Assembly: GCF_002608075.1 (NCBI RefSeq)
Contig: NZ_LAHA01000005.1
Span: 124,001-188,000 of the forward strand
Reading direction: 5' to 3'
Source: Nostoc linckia z4
GTDB taxonomy: Bacteria > Cyanobacteriota > Cyanobacteriia > Cyanobacteriales > Nostocaceae
Length of the DNA: 64,000 nucleotides
Positions 9,103 through 18,164 of this stretch are shown here, piece by piece; position 1 is the stretch's first letter; every line of letters begins with the position of its first letter. A program made the position numbers and the translations under genes. The notes beneath the pieces were generated by a model that saw nothing but the letters and a program-made list of their open reading frames with translations, did no database searches and was not told the DNA's origin.

Positions 9103-9996
9103 TTACTTTATTCGTGTACCTACAGGTTGAACTTCTCTTGCCGAACCAATATGCGCCAACGATAATGAGATATCGTTAAATTTTATGCCAGCTAAAGCCC
9201 ACTGAAGTTCAAGTGTTCCCACCCAGAAACGTGCCCGGTCAATGACACTCAGCAAAATGGGATAGTCGCTTTCCATACGCCGCACAATACTTTCTCCGTA
9301 ATTACCCAGTTGCACAGCAATATCGCAAGCCGGGTCGCCCAAACCAGCTGTGCCAAAGTCAATCAGACCGTTGATGCTCTCTGATATAGGGTCAAATAGA
9401 ATGTGATACACTGCCTTATCGCCGTCGATTAGTACGGGTGTGTAAGTGAGGTCAAGTTCACCTGTAATGATGGGCGCGAAAAGTTCATGTATCCAAGTTT
9501 GCTGATGACGCCATAAGTGAGGAAAAAGAGTTTCTTTAACTTGCTCATACAACTGCAACCAATCTTCACGGGAACGTTCTGCACCAGAAGAAGACACCCC
9601 AGCATTCACTAAAACTTCATTTGGGATGCTGTGCAATTGGTGATGAAATCTGGCTAGTTGAGAGATGATACGCACTTGTGATGCTTCACTAAGTTTAAGG
9701 AGGGTGTTACGGGATAGCGGCTCACCTTTAATAAATCTGTAGCTAACAAAGCCTTCTTCTAGGTGTTCAAAGTATGGAACCCGCAGTTCAACATATTTTT
9801 GCACCACTTCCAACACCTTAGCTTCATGGGAAAGCACTTGTTTTCCCCAGTCGTCTTTGGCAAACCGGCACACAATCTCATGATTAACAATTACTACATC
9901 GTTAACCATCCCATCTTGATTAAAGTCAAGATGGTCAATAGAGATATTGGGATAGATAGCACGAATTTTTTCGAGATACGAGAAAGGAATATTCAC
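9103..9996 (-). CDS. Aminoglycoside phosphotransferase-like (APH) kinase-fold protein
   Basis: A 297-residue protein of the APH/choline-kinase-like fold. YRFIKGEPL (N-lobe), LARFHHQLHSIP and the metal-binding DFGTAGLGDPACD are conserved. The catalytic loop is unusual: the normal HGDxxxxN reads DGDKAVYHIL, keeping the catalytic Asp but replacing the His by Asp and the Asn by His. Activity may be altered, and the substrate is unknown. The start is placed at GTG 9996, seven bases after an AGGA sequence. A longer reading from TTG 10026 is possible but has no ribosome site. It converges with hisIE. Confidence 0.72.
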   Translation of the reverse strand: MNIPFSYLEKIRAIYPNISIDHLDFNQDGMVNDVVIVNHEIVCRFAKDDWGKQVLSHEAKVLEVVQKYVELRVPYFEHLEEGFVSYRFIKGEPLSRNTLLKLSEASQVRIISQLARFHHQLHSIPNEVLVNAGVSSSGAERSREDWLQLYEQVKETLFPHLWRHQQTWIHELFAPIITGELDLTYTPVLIDGDKAVYHILFDPISESINGLIDFGTAGLGDPACDIAVQLGNYGESIVRRMESDYPILLSVIDRARFWVGTLELQWALAGIKFNDISLSLAHIGSAREVQPVGTRIK

Positions 9997-10152
9997 AGTA
10001 AATCCTGAGATAAGTACAACAAACAAAAATCAATATTTATCGAACTTTTAGCCCGATCGCAGCGACTGATAATGATTTACCTGTTTGTTGTATCAACGTA
10101 CCACTGTGATTTAACTCCTGAAAAAATTTCTACGTATAAGCATAACACTATT

Positions 10153-10256
10153 GCTCTGTCCCATTAGTTATGAGGGGTTAAGGAACGAACCGCTCCAGGC
10201 GCAGAGAACGCAGAGAAAGAAGATTGAGTTTAACTAGCAAAATTAATGGGACAGAC
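10153..10256. mobile_element. Family A MITE-like element with 7-bp direct repeats
   Basis: TCTGTCCCATTA (10155-10166) and TAATGGGACAGA (10244-10255) form perfect 12-bp terminal inverted repeats. CACTATT flanks both sides (10146-10152 and 10257-10263), as expected for a 7-bp target duplication. The right-hand duplicate contains the stop codon of the MFS gene (10259-10261), so the element sits exactly at that gene's 3' end. The interior has a GCAGAGAACGCAGAGAAAGAAG repeat common in this group. A second member, with a different interior, lies at 25278-25389. Confidence 0.7.
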
Positions 10257-10258
10257 CA

Positions 10259-11521
10259 CTATTTTGATGAATCAGCCAAAATTCGGTTCAGGTACTGTAA
10301 AATTGCTACAGCGATCGCCACGCTGAAAGAAAAGCCCAACCAAAAGCGATCGGTTATGATTCGTGGTTGGTCTAATGCCCATCCACCCAAAGGATGACCA
10401 ATAAAAGAGCCAACGGCCCAACACAAGGCATTAATAGAGAAATAAAGGCCGCGTTGATTTTCCGGGGCTAACTCAGTGACTAAGGACGCAGCAGATGGAG
10501 TATAGGAAACAACAGCGACAGCAAATACTCCCAATGCCAATGTTGCCCAAGCTAAATTACCAGATGCAGCAGTACCACTTACCCAAATGAATGCAAAACC
10601 AATTGCCCAAAGAATGGCGGAAATAGTCAGGGCGAGTGTATGAGAACAACGTTTTAAAAGGGCGGTAATAGGTAACTGACAGATGATAGCTACCATCAAA
10701 TGCCAAGCAAATATTCTGCTAATGATAATTTCAGCAAATCCTTTGTCAGTACTTTCAATGACAAAGTTTTTGAAGTAAAGCGGCAAGATACTGTGTATTT
10801 GTGAAATGTAAATTGTGAAGAAGATATTAGCGGCGATGTAAATCAAAAAACGACCATCTTTCAATACTGCCATCCAAGAAGCGAAATATTGTGTTTTTTC
10901 ACCTCCGGTTTCCTGCTGGTTGGTTTCAGTAATTCCTACATAAATAACGCCAAAAAACACTAAAAAAGAGATGGCATCAATTATAAATAGCCAGCGATAA
11001 CTCCCAATTATTCCTATCAAAAACCCCGCCAAGGTGATTCCGATGGCTAACCCCAGATTATCTGCTAATCGGCTAATAGCAAAAGTTTCCCGACGATTTT
11101 CTATTTCGCTGGCGTCAGCAACAACAGCTTCCATAGCTGGCCAATACAAACCTATCCCTAAGCCGTGAATCAAGCTACCGATTACCAAAACAGTAAAATT
11201 ACTGCTGGCAGCGAAAACTAAAGATGCAACTGCTAAAATCGCCGTCGCCAGCAATAAAGTGCGGCGGCGGCCCCATTTACCGGAATCAGCCAAAGAACCA
11301 CCTACAATTCGCCCAAAAATGCCGGAAATCGACGCACTAGCCAAGGCTACACCAACGGCGGTTGCAGACAAACCAACTTCATTGACGAAAAAGATCGGCG
11401 CATAAAACAAAGTAAAGCCAGTGCCAACTTCTGATAAAAATCTACCAATGGCCAAACTCCATACCTGGGGATGTATTGAAGGCAACCATGAGGATAACTG
11501 GAATTGGGAAGCTAATTTCAT
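10259..11521 (-). CDS. MFS transporter
   Basis: A 420-residue, 12-helix major facilitator protein of the inner membrane. The loop 2-3 motif is seen as GRIVGGSLADSGKWGRRRT. Helix-rich stretches continue to the end, with QRGLYFSINALCWAVGSFIGHPLGG in the second half. The substrate cannot be inferred; the fold is that of drug or sugar-type exporters. The ATG at 11521 is preferred; a TTG five codons upstream is possible. The stop codon lies inside the direct repeat of a family A element. Confidence 0.85.
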   Translation of the reverse strand: MKLASQFQLSSWLPSIHPQVWSLAIGRFLSEVGTGFTLFYAPIFFVNEVGLSATAVGVALASASISGIFGRIVGGSLADSGKWGRRRTLLLATAILAVASLVFAASSNFTVLVIGSLIHGLGIGLYWPAMEAVVADASEIENRRETFAISRLADNLGLAIGITLAGFLIGIIGSYRWLFIIDAISFLVFFGVIYVGITETNQQETGGEKTQYFASWMAVLKDGRFLIYIAANIFFTIYISQIHSILPLYFKNFVIESTDKGFAEIIISRIFAWHLMVAIICQLPITALLKRCSHTLALTISAILWAIGFAFIWVSGTAASGNLAWATLALGVFAVAVVSYTPSAASLVTELAPENQRGLYFSINALCWAVGSFIGHPLGGWALDQPRIITDRFWLGFSFSVAIAVAILQYLNRILADSSK

Positions 11522-12235
11522 CAACTTAAATGTCAATGCCTTTCGGGCAGGGAAAAGGTTAAAGGTTAAAGGGAAAAAAGAACCCCATAACTCAAGTTAG
11601 GGGCTTGAAGTAAGGACGCCGTATTTCTCATACTACGTATCTCGAAATACATCTTTACATATGCTCCATGTTTAAAAACTCTTTCTTGTATCCTTTCCCC
11701 CTGCCCCCTTCTTGGTCATGATTTCATAACATTTTTGTAATTCTTATCATCGGCTGCAATTTTCCTCACTTATTCCACAGGGTTTCCACAGGGATTTTAG
11801 CAGTTTTCCACAGGTGTTCTACGAGCTAATGGGCTTGTTGGCTGTCTACTGGGGATTGTTAATTAACAGTCACTAGGAACTTGGGGGACTGAGTTTTTGT
11901 AAAGTTAAGTAACAAAAATTTGGTTAAAAACCCGATTGTTTCGTGCTGATTTATCTTTTATACCAAGATTGTTAACATTTCGCAGCATTGACAAACCCAC
12001 CCCCTCTTAGCGCACAATGATTCGGCTTGCTTTTGTAGTTCGTTCAACCTTTGGCATCAACTGTGTAAAATTACTTGAGTTGTTACTCTCAGTAAGCTAA
12101 GTAGAAAGAATCTAAAATCCCAAATTGAAAATTCTTGATTCAAACCCCTACCTTTCCGAGAGGACAAGCATGGGGTCAATCTAAAATCTAAAATCTAAAA
12201 TCCAAAATTGTTTGACCTCATAGGAGGAAAATCTC
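11522..12235. other. Spacer with hairpin, DnaA-box-like cluster and AT-rich tract
   Basis: This is 714 bp with no ORF of note. An imperfect hairpin with a T-run (minus strand, about 11571-11612, CCCCTAAC/GTTATGGGG) lies in the MFS leader. Three DnaA-box-like sites lie at 11771-11812, followed by an AT-rich tract (about 11915-11990). An ATCTAAAATC repeat at 12108-12205 precedes a strong ribosome site (AGGAGG) for the next gene. Confidence 0.5.
11771..11812 (+). promoter_or_regulatory. Three phased DnaA-box-like sites
   Basis: TATTCCACA (11771-11779), GTTTCCACA (11782-11790) and TTTTCCACA (11804-11812) are direct repeats starting 11 and 22 bp apart, that is one and two helical turns, each followed by GG. 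TTTTCCACA is the 9-mer described as a DnaA box in cyanobacteria. An AT-rich stretch lies about 100 bp downstream. This could be a DnaA-binding regulatory site or part of an origin. No dnaA or dnaN gene is in the window. Confidence 0.4.
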
Positions 12236-12433
12236 ATGAAAGCAACGGTTAGCATTTTTACAGAAATTCCCGAATCACTTCACGATTCTTTAAAGAATTA
12301 CTTAGAAACCCATCCTGATTGGGATGAAAACAGAGTACTGACGGCAGCGCTATCATTGTTTTTACTCCAAAATGGAGAAAGCGATCGCCGTGCTGCGCGA
12401 GTCTATTTAGAAACTTTGTTTCATCATTCCTAA
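12236..12433 (+). CDS. DUF2811 family small protein
   Basis: A 65-residue protein with an excellent ribosome site (AGGAGG, eight bases before the ATG). The sequence FTEIPESLHDSLKNYLETHP, followed by DWDENRVLTAALSLFLLQNG, matches a small conserved cyanobacterial family (DUF2811, from memory). The layout recalls ribbon-helix-helix or CopG-like proteins, but no function is known. There are no membrane segments. It stands alone between spacers. Confidence 0.75.
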   Translation: MKATVSIFTEIPESLHDSLKNYLETHPDWDENRVLTAALSLFLLQNGESDRRAARVYLETLFHHS

Positions 12434-12845
12434 GTAATAATACTCTGCATAAATTCACCAACAATAGCTAATCTCAGTTCATAGGCGCAAAAAAAAGCAT
12501 AACCAACAGGAGTGGTTGTTGACAGTTAACTGTTGAGTGTTAACTGTCAACGGTGAACTGTCTCATTGAGCAAAGCAAGGATAGTTCTGCCTCCTGTCAA
12601 TGTGCAATTTAAAAAACCTTTTCCCCTTTCCCCTTCCCCTTTTCCCCACTTCTCTTAGAAGTCTATGCAACACGTGTAGGGTAGCACAGTTAACTGTACT
12701 ACCCTACCAACGGTCACCAGTTTGCTCAAATTTATTAAACCTTTGGTGGTTCCTCCTGGTGGTTCTAAAACCAAAATAAATTTCATCCAAAATCTCAAAC
12801 CCAAAATTGTTTCGGTCAAGAGTTAAAAAACTCCAGACTATAGAC
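12434..12845. other. Spacer with AGTTAACTGT repeats and a 32-bp palindrome
   Basis: The spacer lies between convergent genes. TGTTGACAGTTAACTGTTGAG-type units occupy about 12517-12562, and CCTTTTCCCC units about 12616-12650. A 32-bp near-perfect palindrome lies at 12676-12707. No ORF is supported. Confidence 0.5.
12676..12707. repeat. Near-perfect palindrome, GTAGGGTAG type
   Basis: GTAGGGTAGCACAGTT (12676-12691) is followed directly by AACTGTACTACCCTAC (12692-12707); one base pair mismatches. A related hairpin with a 12-bp perfect stem lies at 63612-63641. It lies 138 bp beyond the stop of the response regulator and could act as a weak terminator, but no T-run follows. Confidence 0.6.
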
Positions 12846-13571
12846 TCAGGACTTAGCTTCCAACTGTTGGGAGTGAGCAGGAGATTCAAACTTATACCCT
12901 ACACCGCGTACAGTTTGAATTAATGCTGGCTGACTAGCATCAATTTCAATCTTCTTGCGAATTTGACCGATGTGTACATCTACAACCCGCTGGTCGCCGA
13001 CATATTCATAGTCCCACACCTCTTGAATTAATTCTGCACGCCGCCAAACTCGACCTGGATGGCTGGCTAAAAAATGCAATAAATCAAATTCCAGAGCAGT
13101 TAAGGGTACTGGTTGGTTATTAAGTGCCACTTCCCGTCGAACTGGGTCAATCATCAGTTTTTCAAATACCAAGCGTTTTTGTTCGGCAGTAGTTATAACT
13201 CGCTGACGCCTTAAAATCGCTCCTACTCTGACTTCTAACTCTCCCAAACCAAAAGGTTTGGTGAGATAGTCATCAGCGCCTTTAGAAAAGCCGCGAATTT
13301 TGTCGGCTTCGTCAGCACGACTAGTAAGCATCAAAACAAAAACACCATTACGACTTTGCATCTCTTGGCAGAGGTTAAACCCAATCACATCTGGTAAATT
13401 CACATCTAGAATTACCAAATCAGGGTTAAATTGCTCAAATAGAGTTAAGGCTGTCTTTCCGTCTTCGGCAGCCTCCACCTGATAGTTCTGCTTCATCAAA
13501 AAGCGTTGGATTAAGTTCCGAACCGCAGGGTCGTCGTCAACAACAAGAATCTTGGCAGGAGCCATGACCAT
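12846..13571 (-). CDS. OmpR/PhoB-type response regulator (orphan)
   Basis: A two-domain DNA-binding response regulator of 241 residues. The receiver domain (about 5-118) has the acidic pair in ILVVDDDPAVR, the phosphoacceptor Asp in LVILDVNLPDV, Thr/Ser in MLTSRAD and the lysine in YLTKPFG. The winged-helix output domain (about 140-232) ends in VVDVHIGQIRKKI and TVRGVGYKFE. The chosen ATG (13571) begins MVMAPAKI; the ATG at 13565 is also possible. No histidine kinase lies nearby. Its closest visible relative is the regulator at 15300-16016. NblR- or RpaB-like roles cannot be assigned from sequence alone. Confidence 0.9.
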   Translation of the reverse strand: MVMAPAKILVVDDDPAVRNLIQRFLMKQNYQVEAAEDGKTALTLFEQFNPDLVILDVNLPDVIGFNLCQEMQSRNGVFVLMLTSRADEADKIRGFSKGADDYLTKPFGLGELEVRVGAILRRQRVITTAEQKRLVFEKLMIDPVRREVALNNQPVPLTALEFDLLHFLASHPGRVWRRAELIQEVWDYEYVGDQRVVDVHIGQIRKKIEIDASQPALIQTVRGVGYKFESPAHSQQLEAKS

Positions 13572-14268
13572 CACTTTACACAAAAATTCGTAAGATTAAC
13601 AACAAGGTTGCGTAAAAACACAGTTGCCACTTTGGGACTTACTAAGAATCTACACAGCTAGGGCATGAATATCCTGATTATTCCAATAATTTAGTACTGT
13701 AATCAGGATTATAGGCGATGAGAACAGTAATCTTGTGGAAAGCTATAGTGCAGCGCTGCGTGAAGTGCAGATCTTGTGACTATCAATTAAGTTATGCTTG
13801 CCAAATAGACGCTCAAACCTCAGCCAAAGCGGTTTGTGAAACTCAAAGACTTTTTAATCCCCGTTAAGTGGTAACTTAAAACGTTTCAATTTTAAATCGA
13901 GATGTGGTTTTGCACCACAAGCGATCGCCAGTATAATTAAAAAAACTCCGTTAAGGCACAGTAAGTTGCCAAATCTGAAACAGTAAAGTTAATTTTTTCA
14001 TGAAAACTATGCGTTGTAGGTACTGTAAGTTCAAATTCTAGATTAGAGCCAGAACTGAGCAACGACATGAGGGTATACACGGAGTTATGGCGATATGTTA
14101 AAGTTACTATAGTCTAAATGTTAAAGTCGATCGAACTAACTCGTGCTACTATCCTGGTAGAGCATAAATATTAAGTCGAGACTTTTAGTTTCGATTCCAG
14201 CAAACAAAATCTAAATTTGTTTTTTTGACATAGATTGCCGCTGACTGAGGCTGAAGTAACAAACTCCC
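13572..14268. other. Divergent spacer between a response regulator and the CPP1-like gene
   Basis: This 697-bp stretch must carry promoters for both divergent genes, but no clear boxes are assigned. A TTTCCACA site (minus strand, near 13733-13741) resembles a DnaA box. A hairpin with a CTAC/GTAG stem and a GTTTCGATTCC segment at about 14145-14200 recall tRNA arms, but the rest of a tRNA is missing. Confidence 0.4.
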
Positions 14269-14895
14269 ATGAGCGATCAAAATCCCTACGAAAAACTTGG
14301 GGTATCAGAAGAGGCTTCCTTCGATGAAATCCAGGATGCTCGTAATCGTCTATTCGAGCAACATAGTGGCGATGCCAAGCATCTAGAAGTGATTGAAGCA
14401 GCTTACGATGCGATTTTAATGGATCGCTTACGGATGCGCCAGGAAGGAAAAATCAAAGTTCCAGAACGTATTCGGTTTCCAGAGTTGCGAGTACAATCAC
14501 CTCCGAAAGAAACTCAAGCCCCTCGCGAACATTCACCTGCATGGCTGCAACGAATACTAGATCGGCCAACCCCTGCTGATATCCTTTTACCAGGAGCTTG
14601 GTATCTTGGCTTAAGTGCCATTAGCCTGTTTTATCCAGAGGGAGGCAACCAGGTTTTACAATTAGCATTGGTGGTTGGGGTAAGTATCGGTATTTACTTT
14701 CTCAACCGGAAAGAAGCCAAATTTGGCCGAGCAGTTTTGTTCACCCTTGTTAGTTTAATAGTTGGCTTGATTACTGGTGGCCTCCTTGCTAACTGGTTGT
14801 TGCCACAAATATCATTTATCAATCTGGGATCGAATCAATTTTCTACAGTGCTGACTTTTATCTTGCTATGGTTGGTTACTAGCTTTTTACGCTAA
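14269..14895 (+). CDS. CPP1-like (CDF1 family, DUF3353) J-like membrane protein
   Basis: A 208-residue protein beginning with a degenerate J-like domain (NPYEKLGVSEEASFDEIQDARNR, split as in DnaJ helix 1-2, about 5-60) without the HPD motif. A basic linker follows, then three or four membrane segments (about 105-208, with GAWYLGLSAISLFY and the C-terminal hydrophobic stretches). This is the layout of the chloroplast CPP1/CDF1 family. Its plant member is a chaperone of protochlorophyllide oxidoreductase and is also linked to protein import. A thylakoid or membrane chaperone role in the cyanobacterium is inference. It is flanked by two related response regulators. Confidence 0.8.
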   Translation: MSDQNPYEKLGVSEEASFDEIQDARNRLFEQHSGDAKHLEVIEAAYDAILMDRLRMRQEGKIKVPERIRFPELRVQSPPKETQAPREHSPAWLQRILDRPTPADILLPGAWYLGLSAISLFYPEGGNQVLQLALVVGVSIGIYFLNRKEAKFGRAVLFTLVSLIVGLITGGLLANWLLPQISFINLGSNQFSTVLTFILLWLVTSFLR

Positions 14896-15299
14896 ATCTA
14901 CCCTGATAAACACAGTCAGTAGAAAGTGGGGAGTAAAACTCTCTTCGGAGGTTTCCCACATCAGAATTTCTCCTAAAACAAACGCTCTTGCTAGCAAGCT
15001 CTCCAAAGTAGGGAAGAGGAGAAATAATTTTCGATTGGTGATTTCAAAACTGGCTCAACAGTATGTTGGCATGGCTTTCCATAGAGAAGAAAGCTAACAG
15101 CACTCTTAAAGCTTAGTGTTTATTAATTAGAGTTTGCTGCAAAAGTTCTTTGGTGGGGGTAGCGGACTTTTAACAGGGTTGGGGTAAGAGTTTTATCGCT
15201 ATTTTTTCTAATTTCTTGCGGTACTTACCTGGGACTTTTTTCTAGTGTGATAGCCTGAAAAATTGAAAATATAAGGATTCTATCGTTATTCCATAAGCG
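14896..15299. other. Convergent spacer, no gene
   Basis: A weak stem (GTGGG at about 14927, CCCAC at about 14956) shortly after the CPP1-like stop may serve as a terminator. Nothing else could be recognised in the 404 bp. Confidence 0.4.
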
Positions 15300-16016
15300 C
15301 TAATTAGTGCTGTCGTCGGGTACTTCAAATTTATAACCATAGCCCCGTACAGTTTTAATATACTCTGGTACGCTGGTATCGATTTCCATCTTTTTGCGAA
15401 GCTGACCAATGTGTACGTCAACTACTCGGCCATCTCCTATGTAGTCACAACCCCAAATTTTTTGAATTAACTGGGGACGACTCCAAGCTTGACCAGGATG
15501 GCTGGCTAAAAAATGTAAGATATTAAATTCTAGGGCTGTTAACGCTAAAGGTTTATCATTAAGTGTTACCTCCCTTCCCTCTGGATTAATCACTAGCTGC
15601 TTAAAAACGATGCGTTGTGTTGGAGAGGGGTTAATGTAGCGTATCCGTCTCAAAAGCGCTTCTACTCTGACTTCAACTTCTGCCAAGCTAAAGGGTTTGG
15701 TCATGAAATCATCAGCACCAGCAGCCAAGATTTTAATTTTATCAGCCTCGTCAGTTCTACTGGTTAATATCATTACTAAAACATTGGTACGACTCTGCAT
15801 TTCCTGGCAGAGACTATAGCCATTAACATCTGGTAAATTCCAATCTAAAATCACTAAGGATGGGTTGAATTGCTCAAACAACGATAAAGCAGTCTTCCCA
15901 TCTGCTGCGGATTCTATTTGATATTTCCGACTTAAAAAACGATAGACGAGATTTCGGACGCCGAAGTCGTCATCAACGATGAGAATTTTCGGAGTAGTAT
16001 CAGGGGCCATAGTCAT
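15300..16016 (-). CDS. OmpR/PhoB-type response regulator (orphan, paralog)
   Basis: 238 residues. The receiver domain (about 10-122) has DDDFGVRNLV, the phosphoacceptor Asp in LVILDWNLPDVNGYSLCQEM, MILTSRTD and FMTKPFSLAEVEVR. The winged-helix domain (about 145-235) has VVDVHIGQLRKKM and TVRGYGYKFE. It is clearly similar to the regulator at 12846-13571 throughout, so the two probably arose by duplication. No kinase is adjacent. ATG at 16016 or 16010. The paired phospho-site residues are intact, so phosphorylation is expected. Confidence 0.9.
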   Translation of the reverse strand: MTMAPDTTPKILIVDDDFGVRNLVYRFLSRKYQIESAADGKTALSLFEQFNPSLVILDWNLPDVNGYSLCQEMQSRTNVLVMILTSRTDEADKIKILAAGADDFMTKPFSLAEVEVRVEALLRRIRYINPSPTQRIVFKQLVINPEGREVTLNDKPLALTALEFNILHFLASHPGQAWSRPQLIQKIWGCDYIGDGRVVDVHIGQLRKKMEIDTSVPEYIKTVRGYGYKFEVPDDSTN

Positions 16017-16836
16017 AATGCTGTTTTGCTGCCTATTGTTGATTGGGCATTTAGCTGGTGCGCCAGTTTTGCTTTACGTATTTGTGGTGAAAGTATATTA
16101 ACGCCGATATTTGCTGACCACGATCGCTACTGTAGTACTTGTTTACAATTAATTTTCCATGAAGTCGATGGAAACTTCAGCCATTTTCATGTTTATCAAT
16201 TGTATAAGTATTGTATGACTTTAGTATATTCTTGAATTTTTGTAGTCTGATATTTAACCCAAGACACGGAAAAAAGTGCCATTCAAGATCGTCTTCATGA
16301 CCACAAATACATCAAGAAACACCAGAAAAATAGCGATCGCCGCAAGTCTATCAAGGAACACACTACTTGATTCAGGAACTTTCGAGTAACTCTCACAAAT
16401 TAAGCCATAAATCAATCTAAACTTCGTCCAAGTTGAGAAGTGGACTTTTTCAAAAGGGAACGGACAACAAGGCTGGGGGAACTCTTAACAGGGAAGAGTT
16501 TAGTATTTAGAAATAAAACCCGATTTCAAACTATTAAAGGTTTCAAAGTAGACGCGGTTTAGACTCTAAATTTTTACCTAGTCAACTTTACTCTAGCCAA
16601 GGGACATGTTTTGCTGGAAAAGACCTACGAGAATTTATTTGACGTGCATTTGCATGTAGTTATACTCTTAAGCATATACTATACTACAAGTTTAAGTTTC
16701 AAGCTATAAGCAGAACAATTAGTAATTTCTAATTAATGGATGTAAAACTTAATCTATCTATCGACATAGAACAAATATATCAATTAATAATTCAAAATTA
16801 ACTAAATTGATAGATGAGCTATGGTTATGAATTACT
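16017..16836. other. Long AT-rich spacer upstream of the NACHT remnant
   Basis: Some 820 bp without a supported gene. A 69-codon plus-strand ORF at 16026-16235 overlaps the regulator's upstream region, has no ribosome site and no recognisable family, and was not accepted. The last 200 bp are strongly AT-rich. Confidence 0.4.
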
Positions 16837-17942
16837 ATGACAAGCCAAGGACTCAGAGCATCACCAGAAGGTATCAGGGCAGCAAAAACAGCTTTAATAG
16901 ACAAAACTTGGAGTCAGCATAAATTAGCAGCAGCTGTAGGGATTACACGCCAGCCAGTGGCCAAGTTTTTTGCAGGTGAGTCAGTTTCTCGTTCTTGTTT
17001 TGTGCAAATTTGTCAACAGCTAGGGCTATCTTGGCAAAAGGTTGCTGGTTTACCTGAAGATGTGGCATTTGAGCAAAGCAGTAAAATCCGATTCAAAGAT
17101 GCTGACTTCCATAAATTAGTCAAGGAAGTACGCCAAAAGCGCCAAGAAAAAATCCAAAATCAGTGCAATATTATACAGATGTTGGATATTGGGCAGACAA
17201 TTCAATTACTGGATATTTACACCAATATTAATGTTTTAGAGCAGAAAAAATTGATTTGCTAGTGGGGAACGACCGGAAATTACAGCATTTTCTAACTTGG
17301 TTACATCAAAAATCTAGTTCAGTTTCCACTAGGCACAAAGCAGTAGCCGTTCGTGCTTTTTATCTAGTTTGTGTTGAGCGTAGCCTTTACCATAGCCATT
17401 GTGCTTCGATCTATACTTCTGGTTATAACCTTGAATATGCCCTTGTTGGTAATATAACTTTTGGCTCTGACCTTGCCCTTGATGAGTTTCTATATAGTAC
17501 CATTGCTTGCTTTAACGACCTTGACTTTGCCTTTGAGTATAACCTCAAAGATGCCCTTGATTATGCTCATGCCTTTGCTATTGCTTTTAACGAAGCTATT
17601 GAGCTTGTTATTGCTCCTAAATTGAAACAAGCCTTACAAAAATTGAAAACACAACTACCAGATATCGACATAAATATAGAAAAATTTAGAGAATGGTGGC
17701 AAACAAAAGGTCAAGTTTGGGGTAAACAATTAAGATATTTTCTGATTAAGTATCGTAATATTGGTTACGACTGGGAATTCAACGAAGAACAAAAAGAATT
17801 ACTTCAAACATATTACGATGTGAATAAATTACTGGTGGATTGTATCAATAGTGCTACTGATGTAACTCCCGCAGTGCGACAGAAAATTGAGGATACATTA
17901 TTGTTAGCGATCGCCGATATTGAAAAGGTAAATAATTCCTAA
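16837..17942 (+). pseudogene. NACHT NTPase gene with the ATPase core deleted
   Basis: The first part (16837-17262, 141 codons) encodes the helix-turn-helix head (MTSQGLRASPEGIRAAKTAL, then KLAAAVGITRQPVAKFFAGE) of a large cyanobacterial STAND/NACHT protein family and the following segment up to NVLEQ, where the NTPase domain normally begins. The second part (17256-17942, another frame) is the C-terminal helical domain, from LVGNDRKLQHFLTWLHQKS to EDTLLLAIADIEK. The Walker A and B regions, several hundred residues in intact relatives, are missing, and the two ends join out of frame near 17250. NACHT proteins of this kind are candidates for signalling or anti-phage defence. This copy cannot be functional as an ATPase, although a short HTH protein might still be made. 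Confidence 0.75.
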
Positions 17943-18164
17943 TAATTATCAATTAATCAGCCATAAATTATCAGACTTTGATAATCCAATAATCATTTGC
18001 ATAGTCTTAATTGAGCAATTTTGCAATTGATTAATTGGTATAAATTCTGGAAAATCCTTAGTCTATCTGAGGAGAGATTTGAAATATATTCATACTAGGG
18101 AAAGAGCAATTAAATATATTTTGTTCGTTAAATTGCTATTAACATTCGTCAGTCAGGAATAGTT
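17943..18164. other. AT-rich spacer
   Basis: No gene or clear promoter boxes are seen. The stretch presumably contains the promoter of the rhodanese-LEA gene. Confidence 0.35.

Noticed and set aside
14100..14205. tRNA-like D- and T-arm sequences (GGTAGAGCA and GTTTCGATTCC)
   Set aside because: No acceptor stem and no anticodon arm can be formed, so this is coincidence or a very old remnant.
16026..16235. 69-codon plus-strand ORF
   Set aside because: It lies in the upstream region of the response regulator; composition is not coding-like and no known family was recognised.
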